DNA from: DATKKK01 sp964354625
GTDB lineage: Archaea > Thermoproteota > Bathyarchaeia > Bathyarchaeales > Bathycorpusculaceae
Assembly: GCA_964354625.1 (NCBI GenBank)
Contig: CAYHAK010000001.1
Span: 26,188 to 90,187, forward strand
DNA: 64,000 bases
Direction: 5' to 3'
Positions 41,013-49,415 of this stretch are shown here, piece by piece. The position numbers and the translations under genes are program-made. Position 1 is the first letter of the stretch. Every line of letters begins with the position of its first letter. Under the pieces are notes generated by a model. The model was given only the letters and a program-made list of their open reading frames with translations, was not told the DNA's origin and made no database searches.

Positions 41013-41624
41013 ATGAAGACAACAAAACCATCAAAGCAAAGAAAAGCGCTCTTCCAAGCGCCAGATCACCGACGTCACAAGCTCTTCGCCGCGCCTCTAT
41101 CCCCTAATCTGAGAGGCACACATGGCGTCAAAACCTTCCCAGTCAGAAGCGGCGACACCGTCCGAATCATGCGAGGAGACCACGAAGGATTCGAAGGAAA
41201 AATAACCCGCGTCGACCCAGCGAAATACCGAGTCTACATGGAAGGATTGACGCGAGAAAAAGTCGATGGAACCACCATATTCTTGCCCATACACCCATCC
41301 AAGGTCATGATCACAAACCTGAATCTCGACGACAAATGGCGAAAGGAGATTATGGAAAGAAAGAAGGGAGCCCGCAAGAAAACGGGAGCCGAAGAGAAGC
41401 CTGAAAGGGAGACCCCGAAGGAAGCCGTGACGACAAAGGAAGAACCCATCGAAGAGAAGGCACCTGAAAAGAAACCGAAGAGAGAAAGGAAAAAGGTAAC
41501 AAAGAAACCAGTAGCCGAAGTGAAAGAGAAAGAAGCTGAAGAGGCTCCCAAGAAAGAGAAAACGAAGGCAAAGAAAACGAGAACGAAACGCAAGGCCGCC
41601 AAGGAAACGGAAGGAGGAACGTGA
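41013..41624 (+). CDS. rpl24: Large-subunit ribosomal protein uL24 with long charged tail
   Basis: The conserved part (about 1-115) has the KOW motif GDTVRIMRGDHEGFEGKITRVD and VYMEGLTREKVDGTTIFLPIHPSKVMI. Residues about 115-203 form a Lys/Glu/Ala-rich tail (KEEPIEEKAPEKKPKRER type), making the protein much longer than the ~120-aa archaeal norm. The tail is likely disordered. Its stop overlaps the S4e GTG by 4 nt. Confidence 0.93.
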   Translation: MKTTKPSKQRKALFQAPDHRRHKLFAAPLSPNLRGTHGVKTFPVRSGDTVRIMRGDHEGFEGKITRVDPAKYRVYMEGLTREKVDGTTIFLPIHPSKVMITNLNLDDKWRKEIMERKKGARKKTGAEEKPERETPKEAVTTKEEPIEEKAPEKKPKRERKKVTKKPVAEVKEKEAEEAPKKEKTKAKKTRTKRKAAKETEGGT

Positions 41625-42385
41625 GTTTGGGCAAGAAAGGAGCTTCATCAGGACTGAAACGCAAACCCGCGCCGAGGTTCTGGCCAATTCACAGAAAAGA
41701 TGCCACCTGGGTTGTAAAGCCAGCTGCAGGACCACATTCCACTGAGGGCTGCATACCGCTAGCCATAGCGTTACGTGACATTCTCGGTCTAGCGAAGACC
41801 CGCAAAGAAGCGAAAACGGTGATTGCACACGAAGGAGTTCACGTTGATGGAAGGATCAGAAGGAAAGATAACTTCCCATTGGGTCTGATGGATGTTGTCT
41901 CCATGGCGGACATTAAGAAGAGCTTCCGCGTTCTGCCCTCATACAAAGGCTTGGTTCTTCAACCCATAGACCAAGAAGAAGCCAAATTCAAGCTTTGCAG
42001 AATAGACAACAAAACGATCGTAGACAAAGGACACGTTCAGCTTAACCTCCACGACAGCTCAAACGTATTCGTCAAGGTGGCTGACCCGAAGAACCCACAA
42101 GAGGACGTTTACGAAACCCTTGACACCCTGAAGGTAAGCCTTCCCGACATGCAGATTCTAGACAGAATAGAGATGAAAGAGAAAGCCTTCGCCGTGATAA
42201 CTGGCGGCAAGAACGTCGGAAAGTATGGAAAGGTTATCGAGATCGAAAAAGCAGAGGGAAAGAAGCGCAGAAACACCCTCGTAACGATCGAGGATGAGAA
42301 GGGCAAGCGATACCAGACGATTTTGAGTTTCACCTTTGCAGTGGGCAAGGAGCAACCGCTTATAGCGTTGCCGGAGGTTGCCTAG
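41621..42385 (+). CDS. rps4e: Small-subunit ribosomal protein eS4
   Basis: 254 aa from GTG 41621, with GGAGG 5 nt upstream. S4e pattern: RKPAPRFWPIHRKDATWVVKPAAGPHS, an S4 RNA-binding segment (TRKEAKTVIAHEGVHVDGRIR), the central domain, and a KOW-like GGKNVGKYGKVIEIE. Archaeal/eukaryotic-type protein. Confidence 0.95.
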   Translation: MSLGKKGASSGLKRKPAPRFWPIHRKDATWVVKPAAGPHSTEGCIPLAIALRDILGLAKTRKEAKTVIAHEGVHVDGRIRRKDNFPLGLMDVVSMADIKKSFRVLPSYKGLVLQPIDQEEAKFKLCRIDNKTIVDKGHVQLNLHDSSNVFVKVADPKNPQEDVYETLDTLKVSLPDMQILDRIEMKEKAFAVITGGKNVGKYGKVIEIEKAEGKKRRNTLVTIEDEKGKRYQTILSFTFAVGKEQPLIALPEVA

Positions 42386-42386
42386 G

Positions 42387-42926
42387 TTGTCTGAGGACGA
42401 AATCCGCAAGAAGTGGGAAGAGCAACCCATGCTAAAACCCAAAATCGAAAAAGTCGTCGTAAATCTCAGCATCGGCAAATCCGGAGAACCATTGGAAAGA
42501 GCGGTGAAAGTCCTGAAGGAGATAACAGGACGCAACCCCTGCAGGAGAAAAGCAAAAACCAGCATAAGAGACTTCGGAATCAGAAAAGGCGAATCGATAG
42601 CCTGCATCGTAACGCTGAGAAAACAGGAAGCAATAGACTTCCTGAAGAAAGTCTTGCCAGTGGTTGAAAACAAGATAGCAAAGAGGAGCTTCGACAAGCA
42701 AGGTAACGTATCCTTCGGATTGAAAGAACACATCGAAATTCCAGGCGTCAAGTATGACCCTGACGTGGGCATATTCGGCATGGACGTCTGCATCAGCGTC
42801 ATTCGCCCAGGATACCGGGTGAAGAATCGTAGAATTGGAGGCGCGAAGCTGGGTCCGAGACACGTTTTGACGCCGGATGAGTCCATGGTGTTCATCAAGG
42901 ACACCTTAGGAATTGAAATCGCATAG
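42387..42926 (+). CDS. rpl5: Large-subunit ribosomal protein uL5
   Basis: 179 aa from TTG 42387 (GGAGG at 42373-42377 gives good spacing; TTG 42378 is in frame but overlaps it). Motifs: KIEKVVVNLSIGKSGEPLERA, PCRRKAKTSIRDFGIRKGE and VSFGLKEHIEIPGVKYDPDVGIFGMDV. Binds 5S rRNA. Confidence 0.95.
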   Translation: MSEDEIRKKWEEQPMLKPKIEKVVVNLSIGKSGEPLERAVKVLKEITGRNPCRRKAKTSIRDFGIRKGESIACIVTLRKQEAIDFLKKVLPVVENKIAKRSFDKQGNVSFGLKEHIEIPGVKYDPDVGIFGMDVCISVIRPGYRVKNRRIGGAKLGPRHVLTPDESMVFIKDTLGIEIA

Positions 42927-42941
42927 AATAGAGGAAAGCGT

Positions 42942-43106
42942 ATGGGGAAGCAGAAACCTAGGAAGGAGAGAAAGCACGGCAAAGGCACGAGACCTTGCAG
43001 TCGGTGCGGTGCCTACGGGCCAGTCATTCGACGTTACAATTTATATATATGCCGACATTGTTTTAGAGAGGTAGCCCAAAAACTCGGCTTCAAAAAATAC
43101 GAGTAA
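42942..43106 (+). CDS. rps14: Small-subunit ribosomal protein uS14 (zinc type)
   Basis: A 54-aa protein, short enough to be missed: GKQKPRKERKHGKGTRPCSRCGAYGP, then a second CRHC pair (CSRC at 18-21 and CRHC at 37-40) binding one zinc, and the end FREVAQKLGFKKYE. GAGGAAAG lies upstream of ATG 42942. The TAA shares a base with the S8 ATG. Confidence 0.94.
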   Translation: MGKQKPRKERKHGKGTRPCSRCGAYGPVIRRYNLYICRHCFREVAQKLGFKKYE

Positions 43107-43504
43107 TGAGGAAGGACATGATGAACACGCTGGCAAACGGTCTGACAACGATCATAAACAACGAGATGCGCAACAAACGCGAATGCGTGATTAGTCCTGC
43201 CTCTAAGCTTTTGGGCAGGGTTTTGAGAATCATGCAGCTCAACGGCTACGTTGGCGAATTCGAGTTCATTGACGATGGTCGTTCTGGCAAGTTCAAAGTC
43301 CAACTTCTGGGAAGAATAAACAAATGTGGAGCAATCCGACCCCGCTTCTCCGTGAAAGTAGACGAGTTTGAGCAGTGGGAGAAGAAGTTTCTTCCGTCAA
43401 GAGAAGTAGGCCTGATAGTCGTCTCAACGCCGAAAGGAGTCGTGCCCCACAAAGAGGCAAAGGAAAAGCACAGCGGAGGAAAGCTTCTAGCATTCGTTTA
43501 CTAG
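43106..43504 (+). CDS. rps8: Small-subunit ribosomal protein uS8
   Basis: 132 aa: MNTLANGLTTIINNEMRNKRECVISPASKLLGRVLRIMQ for the first domain and REVGLIVVSTPKGVVPHKEAKEK plus GGKLLAFVY for the 16S-binding C-terminal domain. ATG 43106 overlaps the S14 stop; ATG 43118/43121 behind GAGGAAGG may be the real start. Confidence 0.94.
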   Translation: MRKDMMNTLANGLTTIINNEMRNKRECVISPASKLLGRVLRIMQLNGYVGEFEFIDDGRSGKFKVQLLGRINKCGAIRPRFSVKVDEFEQWEKKFLPSREVGLIVVSTPKGVVPHKEAKEKHSGGKLLAFVY

Positions 43505-43510
43505 AAGGAT

Positions 43511-44068
43511 GTGTCCGGAATGCGCGCGACAGAAGTCTCAAGAACCATTCAAGTGCCTGACGACGTGGAAGTGTCGGTTGATAAGAGAAGAATCACAGTC
43601 AAAGGCGCAATGGGAACGCTGACCCGCCAGTTCTCTTATGCTCCCGTCTCAATCGAAAAGCAGGACAAGACTATTCGCATCTGGGCGGAATGGCCCCGCA
43701 AGAAGGAATCGTCGATGGTCGGTACGATCCATTCGCATATCCAAAATATGATTACAGGAGCCCAAAAGGGCTTCACTTACAAGCTCAAGATCGTGTTCTC
43801 ACATTTTCCAATATCAGTCAAGAACAAGGAAAAGTTCGTGTTGATAGAGAACTTCATGGGCGAACGGAACCCGAGAAAGGCCAAGACCATCGGAGACGTT
43901 CAGGTAAAGATTCAAAGCGAGGACATAATCATTCAGGGAACTGACTTGGAAGACGTGAGCCAGACAGCGGCAAACATCGAACAAGCCACCAAGGTAAAGA
44001 GAAAAGACCCACGTATCTTCTTAGACGGCATATACGTGTATGAGAAAGTTGAGGGGGCAGTAGAATGA
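43511..44068 (+). CDS. rpl6: Large-subunit ribosomal protein uL6
   Basis: 185 aa with two L6 repeats: VPDDVEVSVDKRRITVKGAMG and VKNKEKFVLIENFMGERNPRKAKTIGDVQ... GTDLEDVSQTAANIEQATKVKRKDPRIFLDGIYVY. GTG 43511 start; ATG 43520 in frame. The GCGCGCG at 43521-43527 is coding (MRATE), not the intergenic type. Overlaps L32e by ATGA. Confidence 0.95.
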   Translation: MSGMRATEVSRTIQVPDDVEVSVDKRRITVKGAMGTLTRQFSYAPVSIEKQDKTIRIWAEWPRKKESSMVGTIHSHIQNMITGAQKGFTYKLKIVFSHFPISVKNKEKFVLIENFMGERNPRKAKTIGDVQVKIQSEDIIIQGTDLEDVSQTAANIEQATKVKRKDPRIFLDGIYVYEKVEGAVE

Positions 44069-44625
44069 CAGAGCAGGGAACGAACGACACGGCAAAGGCA
44101 TTGAGAGTCAGGGCACGTGTGAAGAGGAGAAAGCCTGCGTTCGTCAGACCTGAGAGCTGGCGGTACATGCGCCTGAAGGAAACCTGGCGCAGACCGAGAG
44201 GCCTAGACCACAAGATTCGACGAAAAATAAAGGGATGGCCTGCCGCCGTGAGCACTGGATACAGAGGACCGAAGGTCGCAAGGGGATTGCACCCTTCTGG
44301 CTACAGAGAAGTCTTAGTCTACAATACTGAAGACCTCAAGAGCATTGATCCAAAAACGCAGGCCGTACGGATAGCCCACACCATCGGCCGAAGAAAGAGA
44401 ACTATGATCATAATCGAAGCTAGGAAGAAGAGAATGAAGATTCTTAACCTTAAAGAAGCTGGAGAAGTCGTGGAAGAAGAAAGAAAGGTGGCTAAGGAGA
44501 AGAAAGCAGAAGAGAAAGCGGAAGCCGAAGAAGTGGCTGAAGAGGAAGAAGAAGTCGAGGATAAGAAAAAGAAACCCAAGCAAGTGAAGGCCAGAAAGAG
44601 TAAAGGCAGGAAAGAAAAGCAATGA
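44065..44625 (+). CDS. rpl32e: Large-subunit ribosomal protein eL32 with charged tail
   Basis: The L32e core (about 10-130) has KRRKPAFVRPESWRYMRLKETWRRPRGLDHKIRRK, HPSGYREVLVYNTEDL and AHTIGRRKRTMIIIEARKK. Residues about 132-186 are Glu/Lys/Ala/Val low complexity. Archaeal/eukaryotic-specific. Overlaps L19e by 4 nt. Confidence 0.94.
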   Translation: MTEQGTNDTAKALRVRARVKRRKPAFVRPESWRYMRLKETWRRPRGLDHKIRRKIKGWPAAVSTGYRGPKVARGLHPSGYREVLVYNTEDLKSIDPKTQAVRIAHTIGRRKRTMIIIEARKKRMKILNLKEAGEVVEEERKVAKEKKAEEKAEAEEVAEEEEEVEDKKKKPKQVKARKSKGRKEKQ

Positions 44626-45077
44626 CAGACCTCAAAAGCCAGCGCCGCCTAGCAGCACAGATTCTGAAAGTCGGACAAAACCGTGTCTGGATAGATCCTG
44701 AAAGAATAGATGACGTGGATACCGCAATAACAAGAGAGGAAATCAAGAAACTCATCCATGAAGGCATCGTGAAAACGTTGCCTGAAAAAGGTGTTAGCCG
44801 CGCGAGAGCACGGATTTTGCATGAGAAGAGGAAGAAAGGGCGAAGAAGCGGCCCTGGCAGCAGAACCGGGTCTCCTCGTGCCCGAATCTCCGGGAAAGAG
44901 GCGTGGACGAGCAAGATTCGGGCCTTGAGAAAAAGACTTCGCAAACTTAAAGCAGACAAGATCATCAACGAAAACTCTTATCGGAAATCGTACAAGATGG
45001 CGAGCAGCGGCAGGTTTGAATCCGTCGCTGGATTGGATCGTTATTTGAAGTCGCATGAGCTTTGGAGGAAGCGTTAG
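44622..45077 (+). CDS. rpl19e: Large-subunit ribosomal protein eL19
   Basis: 151 aa: DLKSQRRLAAQILKVGQNRVWIDPERID, the glycine/arginine segment HEKRKKGRRSGPGSRTGSPRARISGKEAWTSKIR and the long C-terminal helix. The stop overlaps the L18 GTG start. Confidence 0.95.
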   Translation: MTDLKSQRRLAAQILKVGQNRVWIDPERIDDVDTAITREEIKKLIHEGIVKTLPEKGVSRARARILHEKRKKGRRSGPGSRTGSPRARISGKEAWTSKIRALRKRLRKLKADKIINENSYRKSYKMASSGRFESVAGLDRYLKSHELWRKR

Positions 45078-45685
45078 TGGCCAAGAATGCACGCTATTGC
45101 GCCCAGTTTAGGCGTCGAAGAGAAGGAAAAACGGATTACAGGGCGAGAAGGTCCCTCATAGTCTCTGGGAAGCCTCGGCTGGCTGTTCGAACGTCGATAA
45201 GCAACATAACAGCTCAAGTTCTCGTGGCCAAGCCTCATGGAGACGAGGTTCTGGTGTCGGCCCACAGCAGGGAGCTTACGGGAAAATACGGGTGGAAGGC
45301 TCCTCGCGGAAATCTCTCGGCAGCCTACTTGACAGGTTTCCTCTGTGGCCAAAAAGCAAAGGCCGAAGGTGTAGAAGAGGCGATTCTGGACATAGGGCTG
45401 AAGTCTCCCACGGTGGGTTCAAGAGTCTTCGCCGTGCTCAAGGGCGTGCTTGACGCGGGTGTGGAAATGCCCCATGGGGAAGAGAAGTTACCAAGCGAGA
45501 AGAGCGTAGAGGGCGAACACGTAGCGAAATACGCGGCAAGTCTAGCCTCTGACCCTGAGGCGTACCAGCGGAAGTTCTCACAGTATTTGGAGCATAAGCT
45601 TCCCCCAGAAGAGATCACAAGTCATTTCGCAGAAGTCAAGGCAAGCATAGTTGCCGCATTCAAGAGCGGAGGCAAAAAGAAGTGA
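45077..45685 (+). CDS. rpl18: Large-subunit ribosomal protein uL18
   Basis: 202 aa from GTG 45077 (AKNARYCAQFRRRREGKTDYRARRSLI), with GGAGG at 45064-45068. It contains LAVRTSISNITAQVLVAKP and YLTGFLCGQKAKAEGVEEAILDIGL, the 5S-rRNA-binding fold in its long archaeal form. Confidence 0.94.
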   Translation: MAKNARYCAQFRRRREGKTDYRARRSLIVSGKPRLAVRTSISNITAQVLVAKPHGDEVLVSAHSRELTGKYGWKAPRGNLSAAYLTGFLCGQKAKAEGVEEAILDIGLKSPTVGSRVFAVLKGVLDAGVEMPHGEEKLPSEKSVEGEHVAKYAASLASDPEAYQRKFSQYLEHKLPPEEITSHFAEVKASIVAAFKSGGKKK

Positions 45686-46347
45686 GCCGTAGAGACAGGA
45701 GAAGAAGGGACGACAGAAGAGACAGGTCAGAAAGCCTGGAACAGTGGGTTCCCAGAACACGTCTTGGAAAAATGATCCAAGAAGGCAAGATTACATCTAT
45801 CGAAGAAGTCTTCATAGGCGGTCTGCAGGTTCGCGAACCTCAGATCCTTGACACTTTGATCCCGGACCTGCAGGAAGAAGTGATAAACGTAAACCTGGTT
45901 CAAAAGCAAACAGACGCCGGCGAGAAATCCAGATTCAAGGCCATAGTGGCAGTTGGAAACAGAGACGGCTACATAGGCTTGGGTTCCGGAAAGGCAAGCC
46001 AAGTGCGAAACGCCATTGAGAAGGCTGCTGCCAACGCCCGTTTGAACATCGTGCCAGTCAGACGCGGGTGCGGTAGCTGGGAATGCGGCTGTGGAAAGCC
46101 TCACTCAGTGCCCTTTGAGATCGATGGAAAGTGTGGAGGCGCAAAGATAATCGTGGTCCCCGGACCCAGAGGCTTAGGTCTTGTGGCCAGTGAAGTCTCC
46201 AAAGTAATACTCGGCCTTGCAGGCATAAAGGACTGCTGGACCAGAAGCTTCGGCTCCACAAGAACCGTGCCTTCATTCGCATACGCCGTCTTCGACGCGC
46301 TCAAAGAAACCTACAAACTCATAACTCCAACGGATTGGGTGAAATAG
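45682..46347 (+). CDS. rps5: Small-subunit ribosomal protein uS5
   Basis: 221 aa from GTG 45682, with a very basic/acidic start (SRRDRRRRDDRRDRSE). S5 motifs: TRFKAIVAVGNRDG-type strand (SRFKAIVAVGNRDGYIGLG), KASQVRNAIEKAAANARLNIVPVRRGCGSWECGC and the PRGLGLV region. Overlaps L18 by 4 nt. Confidence 0.95.
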   Translation: MSRRDRRRRDDRRDRSESLEQWVPRTRLGKMIQEGKITSIEEVFIGGLQVREPQILDTLIPDLQEEVINVNLVQKQTDAGEKSRFKAIVAVGNRDGYIGLGSGKASQVRNAIEKAAANARLNIVPVRRGCGSWECGCGKPHSVPFEIDGKCGGAKIIVVPGPRGLGLVASEVSKVILGLAGIKDCWTRSFGSTRTVPSFAYAVFDALKETYKLITPTDWVK

Positions 46348-46836
46348 TTGGCCGAAGAAACGAAGCAGCTCAAGTGCATTGCGGTGGTCAGAGTCCGCGG
46401 AACGGTCAGGGGGTCAATGGAGGCCAGAAAAACACTGGAAATGCTACACCTGACCAGAAACAACTACGCAGTATTGGTTGACGATGGCCCGTCATCTGCG
46501 GGAATGCTGAGAGCGGCACAGAACTTCACGACGTGGGGCGAAGCCTCAAAAGAAACGGTGCTTATGCTCCTGAAAGAAAGAGGAAGGATCGCAGGCAACA
46601 AGAAACTGACGGACGAGTACCTGGAGAAAGCAGGTTACAGGTCGATAGACGAGCTTGCGGAAGCCATTCTGAACTGCAAAGTCAAGTATTGGAAGCTGCT
46701 GAATATCCAACCAGTTTTCAGATTGCACCCACCCACCAAGGGGTTCAAGGGAAAAATCAAGAAAAGCTTCAAAGTAGGGGGCGAGCTTGGATACCGTGAC
46801 GACAAGATCAACGAGCTCATAAAGCGAATGCTTTGA
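46348..46836 (+). CDS. rpl30: Large-subunit ribosomal protein uL30
   Basis: 162 aa from TTG 46348, directly after the S5 stop: IAVVRVRGTVRGSMEARKTLEMLHLTRNNYAVLVDD and the archaeal C-terminal extension ending RLHPPTKGFKGKIKKSFKVGGELGYRDDKINELIKRML (parts). Confidence 0.94.
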   Translation: MAEETKQLKCIAVVRVRGTVRGSMEARKTLEMLHLTRNNYAVLVDDGPSSAGMLRAAQNFTTWGEASKETVLMLLKERGRIAGNKKLTDEYLEKAGYRSIDELAEAILNCKVKYWKLLNIQPVFRLHPPTKGFKGKIKKSFKVGGELGYRDDKINELIKRML

Positions 46837-46864
46837 GCCCTCATTTTTGACATTTCCTATTGCG

Positions 46865-46885
46865 ATACGTTTTATAGCTACTTTA
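46865..46885 (+). promoter_or_regulatory. Internal promoter before the Hsp20-like gene
   Basis: The 88-bp gap after L30 is the first real break in the operon. It contains ACGTTTTATAGCTACTTTATC, with TATA-like cores TTTTATAGC and CTTTATC about 40-55 nt before TTG 46925. Confidence 0.4.
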
Positions 46886-46924
46886 TCTATTTCTGAGCCA
46901 TCACATGCTGGGGAGAGGGCGCAG

Positions 46925-47383
46925 TTGAGTGCCAAGTGGCGAAGAAAAAAGAAGGATTCGAGAAGGTTCAGCTTCCTAAGAGCTTTCAGCAAACCTAAGG
47001 AAAAAGAGGACACCGAAGTATTCCGGTTCAAGACCTCATGGACGAAGAGAAGAACGTGTGTCGAAAAGAAGATTCCTCTGAAAGCCTACAAACCGAAAGC
47101 AAAAGGGGAGCCTAAACCTTTGATTGACATTCTTGAGGATGATGATGAAGTCATAGTGGTGGCTGAGTTTGCAGGTTTCGACAAGGAAAACATAAGAACC
47201 AACGTCAAGAACCAAAGACTGACGCTTTCTGCCCACACTTCAGACCGCAAATACTATAAAAGTTTAAATCTTCCAAGACGAGTGATTCCAGCCACTATAC
47301 GAACAGCATATAAGAACGGTGTGCTTGAGATACGGCTGAAAAAGGCTGACGAGAAGAAAGCCATACATAATATGGCAGGTTAG
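46925..47383 (+). CDS. Hsp20/alpha-crystallin-like protein inside the ribosomal operon
   Basis: From TTG 46925 (behind GGGGAGAGGG) the product has 152 aa. Residues 1-60 are strongly basic (SAKWRRKKKDSRRFSFLRAF). Residues about 63-150 have an Hsp20/CS pattern: PLIDILEDDDEVIVVAEFAGFDKENI, LTLSAHTSDRKYYKSLNLP, then IRTAYKNGVLEIRLKK, the last being the alpha-crystallin signature (A.xxNGVLEIxLxK). The gene sits between L30 and L15, which are normally adjacent, and has its own promoter. A ribosome-linked chaperone is possible; the basic N-terminus could bind RNA. Confidence 0.78.
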   Translation: MSAKWRRKKKDSRRFSFLRAFSKPKEKEDTEVFRFKTSWTKRRTCVEKKIPLKAYKPKAKGEPKPLIDILEDDDEVIVVAEFAGFDKENIRTNVKNQRLTLSAHTSDRKYYKSLNLPRRVIPATIRTAYKNGVLEIRLKKADEKKAIHNMAG

Positions 47384-47387
47384 AGAA

Positions 47388-47828
47388 ATGCCAAGCAAGC
47401 TTAGGAAGATTAGAAAGACGCGCGGCTCGAGAACTCAAGGTTACGGTAGAGTAGGACAGCACAGAGATCAAGGCTCCAAGGGATTCCGAAAATGCGGACG
47501 GCACAAACACAAATGGTCATGGGTTCAAAGATACGACCCTGACTATTTTGGCAAGACCGGATTCAGGTCACCCAAGAGCCTAAGGTTAAGAGTGAACGTA
47601 ATAAACGTAGGCAAGCTCGACCAGATGGCAGAGAAGATCACAGCCGAAAAGGAAAAGGGCAGGCTTCTCGTTGATCTGGAAAGCCTCGGCTTCACCAAGC
47701 TTCTAGGCACGGGAAAAGTCACAAAGCCTCTGAATGTGAGAGTGACATCCTGCTCAAAGTCAGCTGCTGTGAAGATCAAAGAAGCAGGCGGGCAGGTTTT
47801 GATAGAAACTCACGAACAAGGAGAGTAA
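47388..47828 (+). CDS. rpl15: Large-subunit ribosomal protein uL15
   Basis: 146 aa: PSKLRKIRKTRGSRTQGYGRVGQHR, the glycine-rich RNA-binding start, then HKWSWVQRYDPDYFGKTGF and the C-terminal VRVTSCSKSAAVKIKEAGGQV. It lies 4 bp after the Hsp20-like gene. Confidence 0.94.
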   Translation: MPSKLRKIRKTRGSRTQGYGRVGQHRDQGSKGFRKCGRHKHKWSWVQRYDPDYFGKTGFRSPKSLRLRVNVINVGKLDQMAEKITAEKEKGRLLVDLESLGFTKLLGTGKVTKPLNVRVTSCSKSAAVKIKEAGGQVLIETHEQGE

Positions 47829-47838
47829 ATGCTGACCA

Positions 47839-49305
47839 ATGGCCGGCAGGTTTCTGAGACTGTTCAAGCCTCTCGCAAGAGGCATACCTGAAATCAAATC
47901 TCCAGAACGAAGGGTTCGCTTCAACGAGAAGCTGTTCTGGACGGCGCTCGTGTTGATCATCTTCTTAGTGATGTCCGAAGTTCCGCTCTATGGTGTAACA
48001 AAAACGGCGTTGGGCGAGCTGGCTGCCCTCAGGATAATCTTTGCCTCCAGCCGCGGCAGCCTGATGGAACTGGGCATAGGCCCAATAGTCACGGCAGGAT
48101 TGATACTGCAGTTGCTGGCTGGCTCAGCCATGATTCAATGCGACATGGGCAACCCTGAAGACAGAGGCTTGTTCACGACTGCCAGCAAGGTCTTCTCGAT
48201 AGTCCTCACGGGAGTCCAAGCATCAGCCTACATAATCGGCGGAATGTATGGCAGCCTGCAACCAACAGTGGCGATAATCGTCTTTCTGCAGTTGATAGCG
48301 GCAGGCATGATTGTGCTGCTGCTGGATGAGCTTGTCCAGAAGGGATGGGGCTTCGGCAGCGGAATAAGCTTGTTCATTATGGCAGGCGTTGCTCAGGGTA
48401 TTTTCTGGCAGAGCTTCTCGCCCGCGCCTGCAATCGGAGAGACTAGAAGCTATGGTCTATTCTTCGCAATAGGCCAAGTGCTGCTTGGGGGGCAGCCTAT
48501 TTCACTGCTCTGGCTGAGGAGCAATCCTGTGGAAGGCGCATTGGCTTTCAGTCCTCAAAACCCGTCGTTGCTGGGCTTGGTGGCTACCATGGTTGCCTTC
48601 TTGGTCATAATTTACGCAGAAGGCGTTAGAGTGGAACTGCCATTGTCCTACGCGGGCTACAAAGGATTCCGCAGCCGATACCCAATCAAGCTCCTGTACG
48701 TATCTAACCTTCCAGTGATATTCGCGTCCGCCCTCTTCGCAAACGTGTATTTCTTTTCACAACTCTTGTGGAGCACGCAAGGGCAACCTCAACCTGGACG
48801 CAATTTCTGGCTAGACCTTCTGGGGCAATACGTGACCACTGGAACTGGAACCAGTGCGCGCGTTGAGGCTGTAGGCGGCCTAGTATACTATGTCACTGCG
48901 CCTCGCAACTTCATAGACGCCGCGGCAGCCCCGCTCAAGTCAATAGGCTATCTTGGAATACTCGTAGCCTTCTGCGTAGTCTTTTCACTGACTTGGCTTG
49001 AAGTCGGCGGACTCGGAGCGTCAACCGTGGCCAAGCAGCTTGTCGACTCAGGGATGCAGGTTCCAGGATATAGGCGATCAGGCAAGGCCATAGAGTCGAT
49101 CCTCAACCGCTATATCCCCGCAGTGACCGTTCTCGGCGGAGTCGTCGTAGGGCTGGTAGCAGGCGTTTCAGACTTCTTCGGCGTCTTCGGGTCTGGGATG
49201 GGCATCCTGCTTTCCGTGGGAATCATCTACCAGTACTATGAGGTATTGATGCAGGAAAGGGCCACCGAGATATACCCAGCCTTCAGAAAGATACTCGGAG
49301 GATAA
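47839..49305 (+). CDS. secY: Preprotein translocase subunit SecY
   Basis: 488 aa, ten transmembrane helices. Recognisable: the N-terminal cytosolic helix (ARGIPEIKSPERRVRFNEKLFWT), the plug/TM2 region with SSRGSLMELGIGPIVTAGLI, the C5 loop IIYAEGVRVELPLSYAGYKGFRSRYPIKLLYVSNLPVI (parts) and the end region VGIIYQYYEVLMQER. It forms the protein-conducting channel with SecE and Sec61-beta, which are not in the window. Starts 10 bp after L15. Confidence 0.95.
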   Translation: MAGRFLRLFKPLARGIPEIKSPERRVRFNEKLFWTALVLIIFLVMSEVPLYGVTKTALGELAALRIIFASSRGSLMELGIGPIVTAGLILQLLAGSAMIQCDMGNPEDRGLFTTASKVFSIVLTGVQASAYIIGGMYGSLQPTVAIIVFLQLIAAGMIVLLLDELVQKGWGFGSGISLFIMAGVAQGIFWQSFSPAPAIGETRSYGLFFAIGQVLLGGQPISLLWLRSNPVEGALAFSPQNPSLLGLVATMVAFLVIIYAEGVRVELPLSYAGYKGFRSRYPIKLLYVSNLPVIFASALFANVYFFSQLLWSTQGQPQPGRNFWLDLLGQYVTTGTGTSARVEAVGGLVYYVTAPRNFIDAAAAPLKSIGYLGILVAFCVVFSLTWLEVGGLGASTVAKQLVDSGMQVPGYRRSGKAIESILNRYIPAVTVLGGVVVGLVAGVSDFFGVFGSGMGILLSVGIIYQYYEVLMQERATEIYPAFRKILGG

Positions 49306-49415
49306 CCCAGCACCGAATGGCCTGCCAATGGCGGCATTTCAACAGACACAAGTGAAAATGGTTATTAATGTCGAAGGAAGAACAAGAAAAGACCGAATAG
49401 AACGTCTGAGGACAC

